NCBI RefSeq assembly: GCF_009905375.1
Contig: NC_133656.1
Coordinates: forward strand, 239,538,415-239,602,414
Length of the DNA: 64,000 nucleotides
Source: Apium graveolens
Lineage: Eukaryota > Streptophyta > Magnoliopsida > Apiales > Apiaceae
Direction of reading: 5' to 3'
A program made the position numbers and the translations under genes. Every line of letters starts with the position of its first letter. Position 1 is the first letter of the stretch. Positions 55,586-64,000 of this stretch are shown here, piece by piece. The notes below the pieces were generated by a model, which saw nothing but the letters and a program-made list of their open reading frames with translations, searched no databases and was not told the origin of the DNA.

Positions 55586-55940
55586 TGTTAAAAATAACGA
55601 TCTTTTGGTGCGATAGTTGAAAATAACTAAAATATACTCATTCTAGGAGTGTATGGCTGAAAATACCGTTTTGAATACGTATTTGCTATTTGAGTATATA
55701 TTTTTGTACTAGATACGCATTTGTCAGATGGGTATCTAATTTATTTTTTTTACTTTTTTTAAGATGGTAATACCCAAACAACAAATGCGTATCTTTAGTA
55801 ATTTTCTTAGATACTTAATTCTCAAATGCGTATTATACTAACCCAATTACAAAATGCGTAACCAAAACGATATTTTCAACTATGTATTTTAAAAATGAGT
55901 ATTTTCAAGTATTGCACCCAAAAATGGGTATTTTTAAACA
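55586..55940. mobile_element. MITE upstream of the TMCO1-like gene
   Basis: The left arm TGTTAAAAATAACGATC and the reverse complement of the right arm (TGTTTAAAAATACCCATT) are inverted repeats, with TTTTGGTGCGATAGTTGAAA also matched inward. 355 bp, with repeated AATGCGTAT words. The target duplication is unclear. Confidence 0.6.
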
Positions 55941-56115
55941 TCAACCGAGTCATTAATCGTTTGAGGTGGAAGTTTTAATTTGGATTAAATAAATTATGGT
56001 TGTTGGGCTTGGGTTTTGGTGGGTGTGGCTTTTGAGTAAGAAGTTTGGGCTGGGTTTGTAGGGCCCAAAACTAGAAAAGTTGATTTTTAATCCGTCTGAA
56101 AAAATTAAATAATAC

Positions 56116-56383
56116 TCCCTCCGTGCCTTAAAACATTTCCTATTTGTGTTGAACACGTTACGTTTGCCAATGTACACTTTTGATTATTAATATCTTTAAA
56201 TTCGTATTCGTATTAAATATAAAAATTTCACTGTATTAAAGTACTGATAAATACGAATCCAACGAGATCCCCATGACTATATTTGATATTATAAATTAAA
56301 CATAAATTAGTAGTCACTCGTTTACCGTAAACAGTACTGAAAGTTAAAGTTAAAAGAGGAAGAATAAAATGAGACGGAGGGAG
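56116..56383. mobile_element. Stowaway-like MITE
   Basis: 268 bp, ends CTCCCTCCGTGCC and CTCCCTCCGTCTC (reverse complement of the right end), TA on both sides. Near-perfect match to the Stowaway end consensus. Confidence 0.88.
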
Positions 56384-57430
56384 TACAGTTAAGAGAACCA
56401 GAGAAGTACCTCTTGGCCGCACACTTCTTGGACTACGCAAGTGTCCAAAAAAGTAAATGTGTTACGATGATCACATTCTTATGACAAATATTATTATTGT
56501 ATTGTATATTTTATGAATGAATTTATTCGGATTTTGGGAATAATGGCGTGATGCTGGCTGTAAATACTGTTTTTATTAATTATTAACTTGATTTGACAGT
56601 TTAATTGTGATTTTAAAATTTCTAGATAGAAACTAAAATTAGCACGTCAAGCAAATCGGGGAATACAATACAGCTTGGAGTGTCCACTGAAAGTGAGAAT
56701 TATATTATATTTATATTTATCGGAGTACCCATAAATTTAATTTATGTTATGTGTTATGATTTAATTGGTTACAAATTAATTAATAGTAATGAATTTTTTA
56801 TATTTAATTTTACTAATAAAAATATTTCAAATTATCTAATTACCAATGCCCAGTATTTGGTATCAAATTTTGATAGCCAATTTTATACATGTATACCCGA
56901 AATCCGAAAAAAAAACCAATACATAAATAATATATAATGTTTATCTAATATATTATATCTAATATTTTAGATATAAGACATTTAATCACATGTTTTTATT
57001 TTATTATTTGAGTAGTAATATGTTAATGTCAAGATTGTGAACACTTATTTAGTGAATCCTAACACTTTTTTTCAAACTCAACTTTTCTTATTTAAGATGT
57101 GCTATTTTTATGATACTAAATATTATGTTATTAACATATTTTAAATTTCACTTATAATGTAAACCTCGTGCAATATAATGCGTTTGACTAAATAATAATT
57201 TATTAATTTTAATTTATTATTATATACATATAATTAATGGTGTTTACATGTATCAATAATATTAAATTTATGAAAATTTATAAAACTTGGGTATTTATGA
57301 AAAATCTCTATAAATTTGATTATATTATTTATAATTTTGGATATCTGAAAAATACCCGATTCGATCCAAAACCCGACATATTTAAATTTAAATAACCCGA
57401 AAATATTTAGATTTGTATATGGATTTTACT
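56384..57430. other. AT-rich intergenic DNA
   Basis: No gene recognised. The right-hand part (about 57330-57438, continuing at 57981-58013) looks like one arm of a further ACCCGA-rich element ending CCATCCCTG, into which the hAT-like MITE 57439-57980 inserted. Confidence 0.4.
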
Positions 57431-57438
57431 ATGCCCGA

Positions 57439-57980
57439 TAGGGCTGAGCAAAACCGAACCGAAACCGAAAAACCGAACCGAACCATGTTAATTCGGTTCG
57501 GTGCGGTCCTAAAGTTTTCAGAAATTCGGTCTATTCGGTCCGGACCGAATAGACCGAAATAAAATTCGGTTCGGTTCTTTTCACAAATATTTCGGTCTGG
57601 ACCGAATAGACCGAATAAACCAAATCATAAATACTATAATTTTGTATTATATATATTTTACATATATCTTAAAAATTATAATCAAAATTTTTAATTTGTA
57701 ATTATATTTATGGAGTATTAGAACTCTACATATCAATTTACTTTAATTATATTTTAAAATTTACAATTTATGATTTAATTTTTAATGCAATTTTATTTTT
57801 GAAAAAAAATTCGGTCTATTCGGTCCAAAACCGGACCGAACCGAATTATTTCGGTTCGGTTCGGTCTAGTCCATAATATAACTTCGGTCCGGTTCGGTCC
57901 AAGAAAAAATGACTATTCAGTTATTCGGTCTATTCGGTTCGGTCCGGTTTTGGACCGAACCGACCGAATGATCAGCCCTA
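57439..57980. mobile_element. hAT-like MITE, 8-bp TSD
   Basis: 542 bp, ends TAGGGCTGAGCA and TAGGGCTGATCA (reverse complement of the right end), with exact duplication ATGCCCGA at 57431-57438 and 57981-57988. The arms are made of CGGTTCGGTCC/GGACCGAACCG words in both orientations. Confidence 0.9.
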
Positions 57981-58064
57981 ATGCCCGATCTGAACCCCAC
58001 GTTACCATCCCTGCATAGATGTCGTACATTCTACTATTATTTTCTCTGTAGTACACAACACTTA

Positions 58065-58305
58065 CGCCGTGTTCCAAAAACTTTTTTTGGAGAGAAAATA
58101 AAAGAAATGTAAAAAATACATTTATTCAGCTTGTTCCCGAACAACTTTTATGAAAGAAAGGAAAAGAAATCTGCAGATTTGGGAAGAAGTTTTCTTTATT
58201 TTTGTCTCCAATTTTTTTTTCCCACTTTTGAAAAGATTAGAAGAGAAAGGAAAATGGGTTATTTTCTATTTTTTTCTTTTCTATCCTAGATTCGTCAACA
58301 CAGCC
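58065..58305. mobile_element. Tourist-like MITE in the promoter of the 924-residue protein gene
   Basis: 241 bp with ends CGCCGTGTTC and GGCTGTGTTG (reverse complement of the right end) and TTA on both sides, the PIF/Harbinger target. It ends 249 bp before the gene's ATG. Confidence 0.6.
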
Positions 58306-58554
58306 TTAAGTTGGACCAAATGACTGCTTTAGGAAACCCTGGATAACTAACAACATTTGTCAGAATGATATCATGTACCTCAAATTTGATGAAACCATAG
58401 TGTCAACATAATCACAACACGTAATATTCCCGTCAACTATCTGTTTCATTCACATACACCATGTAACATGTAGTATCAATCATAAACAATTTTCTTCTCT
58501 TTGTATTTCTCCCTCCTCTCTGCATCTAATTTCACAATCACAGTTTATCAAAAC

Positions 58555-61500
58555 ATGCCGGAGTTAACACAGAGAAATGAGTCAGTTGAATTCTGGTCTA
58601 ATGATGTTAGCTATAATCAGCTCCAAATGGTTTTACATTCTTTTCGGTTACACATATTTTAAGCTTAATGACCTTTTCAGGCTCAAAGTTTGCATCAGTG
58701 TACTCGTAAAACCCTGAAGTTTAATAGCATACGTTTTCAGCCCTCGGGTAGCCAAAATGTGTTTTTTAACACTTTGACCTGTCTTGGTCCGAGTGTGGAT
58801 AGCATTTCTCTTCTGCATGTCCATGGAGTTTTGAAAAATCCATGGGAAAAAGATCGGGTGAAAACCGGCCGGTTTAAGGGTAAAAGGTTACGTTTTCGGT
58901 ACTTGAGGGCAAAAGGTATGGTAATGAAGTACAGGGGCGGATGGGTATATTGATGCAAACTTTGAGTTTTAAAAGGTCATTAAGCTAATATTTTATGATC
59001 ATTATGGTTTGTCGAATGTCAACTGATAGCAGATGTATTTTTGTTTTCTTTTTATGTAGTTCTGGAACGAGATGTCGCAGGAAGCTCGTCAGAGGCTTAT
59101 GAGAGTTGATAAACAAACCATGTTCGAGAAGGCTCGAAATGTCATGTTTTGTTCCAGATGTCATGGTTTTTTGCTTGAAGAGTTTTCGCAGATTGTTATG
59201 TACGGAAAATCCTCCCAGCAGAGGGGAGATTTTGGCTATTTTTCTCGCAACAGACTGGGATTAATCGCGAATTTTCAAAATGGTGATGGTTTGTCTAATG
59301 CAGATAGTTGTCAAGGTGATGATCAAGATCCTTTGGCCCACCCTTGGGGATGTCTTGCCTTGACTCGAGACGGGGCGCTTACTCTTCTGGATTGCTACTT
59401 GTTGTCGAGTTCTGTAAAGGGGATCCAGAATGTAATCACTAATCATCCTTTTTGCTCGTTATTTTAATCGTTTTTGTTTGTTTTGATTGTGTGGTAACTT
59501 ATTATAGCGGCCTTGGCATTAGGTGTTTGACAATGCTCGTGCACGAGAGAGGGAGCGCAAGTTGAGTAGTCCTAATGCTTGTGGTGTAGGAGGTCGTAGA
59601 TGGAAAGGACCTGGATCAAGGGAAACTTGTGCTGTGCATAACGCGCGGCTTCCTCCTGAAAAAATGGTTGAGTTTTGGTCAGCTCTGGGAAAAGAATCTC
59701 GGAAATCTCTTTTGAAGATGAAAGAAGAGGATTTTATGGAACGATTAGTATACAGGTTTGGGCATACCTTGCTATTGTACACGTCTAGAGTAGGGTTTTT
59801 GGTATGAATACATGAGGTCCATTAATTTAGGCATTGCTTATAATATATGCTATGTTAATGCTGTTAACAATCGCTTGCCCTAGACCATCCTTCTTAATTG
59901 AAAATACTAATTTTCTTCGTCAATAAACGTCTTCACCTTTTAACTGATTAATGAATTGGTTGTTCGAGTTTTTGTGTGTGTCTGCGCCTAAATGTCACGA
60001 CTCTAGTTTTGACTTGTATATGTCCGAGAATAGAGGAATCTAAATTATGCTGATGTGCCAGGTTTGACAGGAAGAAATTTTGTAAAGATTGCAGAAAGAA
60101 TGTTGTTCGGGAGTTTAAGGAATTGAAGGAACTGATGCGCATTAAAAAGGAACCTGGATTTCAGTGTGAGGTGTGTTTCGGTTTGGCAAATTTGTGTTGA
60201 TGATGCTGTTTCATGTCACAGGCTTACAGCCGTGTTAATTTCTGTAGTAGTCTGACACAATATCATTTTCTTATTCTGTTTAGGTATCCAATGACACAGT
60301 CCAAGCTGATTGGAGCCATACATTTATAGACAATAATCGAATATACCATCACTTTGAGTGGGCAATTGGAAGTGAAAAAGGAAAATCTGACATTTCACCG
60401 TTTGAAAATGTTGGATTAAGTGGGATTGTTCAAGTAAACGGCCTAGATTTAAGGGGTTTGGATGCGTGTTATGTCACTTTAAGGGCATGGAAAACAGATG
60501 GAGACTGTACTGAATTTTCTGTTAAAGCTCATACATTGAAAGGGCAACAGTGTATTCATCGCAGGCTTCTGGTTTGTGATGGATTCGTCACAATTACAGA
60601 AGGAGAAAGTATACGAGACTTTTTCAAGCACGCAGAAGAGGTTGTCAAAGAGGTAACTAGGTTATACAAGGCTTGTTAGTTGTTATGTCTCTAAATTTGG
60701 TTTTAAATTTGATTAAATTTTTTATTACCTATTCTCTGCAGCATGATTTAAATTACGATGTTGTTTACAGGATGATGATTTAGTGGACAATGATGGAAAT
60801 AGGCTGGACGGAGAATGCTCTCGGACCCAAAAACATGCAAAGAGTCCTGAGCTTGCACGGGAATTTCTTCTAGACGCCGCTACTGTTATTTTCAAGGAAC
60901 AAGTATGTACAATTTGCTGGAACCTGGAAGTTCTGCTGTAGTTTTTGTTTGTTATGTTGTTAATTGTTAAATATCTATTTTTACAAATATCACATTTCTA
61001 TCTATTTTAGCTGGGATTCTGGGAATATCCCAACCAAATGTATTAGTGGTGATAGAGAAAACGTCAAACGGGTAAACTGTCAGAAATATATATTGAGATG
61101 GTGTCTATGTTATTAGGTATGTTTGCAGGAAGAATACCTTTTAAAGTGTACCTGTTTTTCTTCAAATGAAGATGGAGCCATGCTGTGCAGGGCTATTTTG
61201 AGTTGTTCATAGTTTAATGTTTCTCGTGTAGATATGTGACGTAAAAATCTCCTTCTGTTAAATTTTCTGTGTTAGAAAATTCTGTGCAAGTTTTCATCTG
61301 TTCATTGCAACTTGATGTATCAGGTGTGGTTATTTCAACCGTGCATTGACATATTATCGTGCAGGTTGAGAAGGCTTTCAGGGAAAGGACAGCGCGTCAA
61401 AATGCTCACAGTGTATTCATCTCTTTTGCACTAAAATTGGTTGAAGAACGTGTTCATGTTGCTTGCAAGGAAACACTTATACTGGAAAAGCAGGTACTAT

Positions 61501-62931
61501 CTTACTAGCATGTTTTTACAGTCGTTTTGAATACTCTAAAGAATTAAGGGTGTCCTAATTAATTTATGTTACTAGATGAAAATTCTAGAAGAAGAAGCAA
61601 AGGAAAAGAATGAAGAAGAAGAACGAAAGGAAAGGAGGAAAATTAAAGAGAAGGAGAAGAAGCTCCGAAGAAAGGAGAGAACAAGGAAAAATGAAAAAGA
61701 TAGAGACGATTGTTCTCTCACTAATCAGCATTTAGCACGCGAGGATGAAATTGAAGAATCAACAGTTGATGATGAGAAGCCTGTTACTAATGCAACAGAG
61801 TTTATGTCATCCTGGCCTGTACCCCCACAAATCCAGGATGAGCAGCAAAGAAATGGGCGTGTCAGCAAAAATATTGACGACTTATCTGATGTCAGTCCTG
61901 CTGAAAACCTTGCTACCAGTAAAGACAAAGATGATTTTTCTGGATTTGATTATTCAAGGTACTCTGGACGCAAACTAAAAAACCGGTGTCAACAGGATAC
62001 AACCTTAAAATGCTCTGTTGACAAATCTGAGCAAAGTTATTATCATAATCAAATTGGTAGTTCTGCAAGGACTATCAGTGGACTGGATAAGCATCCTAGA
62101 AGTAGTGCTGCAACATCAATTATTAAAGCCAGTGGCCCTAAACTTTACGAAAAGGTGCATTGCTCTAATAGGATGTGTGACAGAGGTGACTTGCAAGCCC
62201 CTAGATGTTATCAGCATAGCGATTACAGAGGCAAGGTAGAGCCATGCTGTATAAAGATGCAGGCAGGTCAGAAGTATATTTGTAAGCCTCAATCTGCTTC
62301 TTTGGATATGTCCAGACCATCTAACTTGGCAAATAAACTCACTCTAGGAGACTACATTACTAGTAGTTGTGGTAGTAAAAAATCCGAAGATAGAGAAGCC
62401 TCACAAATCTTTCAGGCTGGGGTTCATAAATGCGAAGACTCTGTAGTGGATAAAAAGCAAATAGAAACTGGAGGTGAGCCTATTAGAAGCTGCCCGTTGG
62501 AAAAGAGTAGAATTCATGTTCCTGCAATAGTACCAAAAGAAAATGTCAATGACAACACTGATGTTACTCATATGAATGTGCAAGCTCAGCACATCCATGT
62601 AGCTGCATTACCCTCCCATAGCCTGCAGAGGGATGTTCAAGCAAAGCAGGATCCTACGCAAACACAAGCAAATGCATCAGTCGAGAAAAACTTAAACATC
62701 GACATATCACAAGCTAATGACAAGGATTTCTCCCTTTTCCATTTTGGCAGTCCATTTGCTCTTGCTGATGCATACAAATCAGATTCTCTTCCAGAGTATG
62801 CTGTTGGAGGTCTTTCTTTAAACAAGACTAACCAAGATAGTAAAGGTAATCTCACATGCAATACAAAAGATTTCATTGAAGAATACAATCTATTCGCGTC
62901 TTGCAAGGGAATATCATTTCCTATCTTCTAA
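58555..62931 (+). CDS. large plant protein of unknown function (NST1-like in automated annotation), eight exons
   Basis: Exons 58555-58629, 59060-59431, 59523-59755, 60062-60170, 60284-60652, 60771-60902, 61365-61493 and 61576-62931 join in phase with GT-AG introns into 924 residues. The start is the first Met of exon 1 (M-P-E-L-T-Q-R-N). Cys pairs appear in exon 2 (C-S-R-C), exon 3 (E-T-C-A-V-H) and exon 4 (F-C-K-D-C), suggesting metal binding in the first third. Exons 4-5 hold a conserved D-x-V-Q-A-D-W ... F-E-W-A-I-G region. Exon 8 opens with a 45-residue Lys/Glu coiled coil and continues with a Ser/Asn-rich, probably disordered tail ending G-I-S-F-P-I-F. I recall plant relatives labelled stress response protein NST1-like, but that name probably rests on the charged coil alone. 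The gene looks intact; role and location unknown. Confidence 0.85.
58662..58986. mobile_element. Mutator-like MITE in intron 1
   Basis: 325 bp with inverted ends AGCTTAATGACCTTTT plus CTCAAAGTTTGCATCA on both sides. The flanks are CATATTTTA and AATATTTTA, a 9-bp target duplication with one mismatch. It fills three quarters of the 430-bp first intron of the 924-residue protein gene. Confidence 0.82.
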
Positions 62932-63847
62932 GTTAGGAATGAGAAGGTTCCTGTGGCCTCTGATACTTCAGTCTGGAATGTGTCCTCTCCATGTCCAAAC
63001 CAGTAAGCTTTTTCTCATAGGAAAATTTATCAGTCTGGATTGTTCATTTGTTTCATTTATCTTCCTTTTGGTAAAAAGTGCAGTTGCGAATTTAAATTGT
63101 TTGATTTTTTTAGCATATCAGTTCATTTCTTCTGTAAAAATAAATGGATTAGTGGGGATTACCAGGCATAATTTGTGAATGCTGCTTGTTGATTATCAGA
63201 CATTCAGACCTTTGATCACTTGTCAGAGTCGGATGATTAAACAATTTTTATTTTTATTTTGTTCCTGGACTCGCTATAAGGCCCAAACCAACAACTGTCC
63301 AATTCTTACAAATTATGTGTTTGATCCAATTTTCTTATATAGCCCAACCCAATAAGACATTATATTTAAAAGATATGAGATAGATTTTGATAAAAGAAAA
63401 CATGCAAGAAAAAATTTACAACATGCTTCATCACCGAGTCTCGTTATAATATAATAAAAGATTAAGCACTCTTATCTATTAAAGATCATTACAAAATTTC
63501 AAAATACATGATCAAAATACTACTAATTTCAATCAATATCTAACATAGAAAACATAGATACTCCATCTAAAATGAAATCTAAATATTATGTACTTTTGTC
63601 ATTTACCAAAGATATCATTTCCCAAAGATATCAGAGCTTAAATACAGACACTTTGAGAACTGAATTTTGTTTGAAAGATTGGATTTGACCAAATAAGTAA
63701 CATAAATTTGGAATTGAATTTTTATTTCAAAATCAAAATATTAATATTAGAATTCATTTGAAAATTTAAATTGGCAACTCCGATCATAACATTCAAAACC
63801 TATAGTTTATCTAATAAATATTGGAAATTGATAGATAAACTCCAAAA
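62932..63847. other. 3' flank of the last gene, no further gene
   Basis: Contains the probable 3' UTR and AT-rich DNA with no recognisable element until about 63848. After the stop the same frame stays open for 24 codons, which I take as chance. Confidence 0.4.
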
Positions 63848-64000
63848 TCTCTTCTATATATAATAGGAGAACAAAGGTATAATTTCATGAGATTAAAAAG
63901 TCTCATTGAAATGACTAAATTAAATTGAAAAAACTAAATGTCTCATTGAAAAGGCTAAATTAAATTGAAAAAACTAAATTACAAGACTAAATTAAATTGA
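63848..64000 (+). mobile_element. Helitron-type 5' end, truncated by the window
   Basis: TCTCTTCTATATATAATAGG followed by AGAACAAAGG resembles the TC-starting 5' end of plant Helitrons. Inside, AAACTAAATGTCTCATTGAA and AAATTAAATTGAAAAAACT repeat in tandem. The 3' end lies beyond the window. Confidence 0.45.

Noticed and set aside
58690..58958. ORFs on both strands inside the first intron of the 924-residue protein gene
   Set aside because: They lie in the Mutator-like MITE 58662-58986 and have no homology.

Overview
The window is nuclear DNA of a flowering plant, probably a eudicot. It is AT-rich, genes have short GT-AG introns, and most of the sequence is LTR retrotransposons, miniature DNA transposons and gene relics. 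I cannot name the species. No bacterial, plasmid, phage or CRISPR content was seen.

Layout. 0.6-14.2 kb: a dead protein phosphatase 1-like gene whose first exon (0.6-0.8 kb) is separated from the rest (12.7-14.2 kb) by a complete 10.4-kb Ty3/gypsy element of Tat type (2267-12683). That element has 434-bp LTRs, a broken gag-pol with two RNase H domains, a 59-bp tandem repeat, and a spliced antisense gene with its own TATA box. 14-21.5 kb: repeats, copia LTR remnants and MITEs. 21.8-23.1 kb: an intact three-exon alpha-expansin gene. 23-27.5 kb: tandem duplications, a possible minus-strand transcript and a Harbinger-like element. 27.5-32 kb: a truncated copia element with a long LTR, gag and part of pol. 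32-41.5 kb: nested DNA transposons (hAT-like with 8-bp target duplications, Helitron ends, MITEs) and the 3' end of a second long-LTR copia element on the minus strand. 41.5-52.1 kb: a decayed minus-strand F-box gene cluster, one member split by a 7.5-kb copia element (43586-51096, TSD TATCA) that carries an internal tandem duplication. 52-58 kb: MITEs and an intact minus-strand TMCO1-like ER membrane protein gene. 58.5-63 kb: an intact eight-exon plus-strand gene for a large plant protein of unknown function, with MITEs in its promoter and first intron. The window ends in what looks like a Helitron 5' end.

Only three host genes look functional: the expansin (cell-wall loosening), the TMCO1-like protein (ER calcium leak) and the 924-residue unknown protein. 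They are unrelated and not co-regulated in any way I can see. The rest is a record of nested insertion. The most notable structures are the antisense gene in the Tat element, the microhomology-bounded LTR-gag duplication in the minus-strand copia element, the retroelement in the phosphatase pseudogene intron, and the set of small hAT-like elements with intact 8-bp target duplications.
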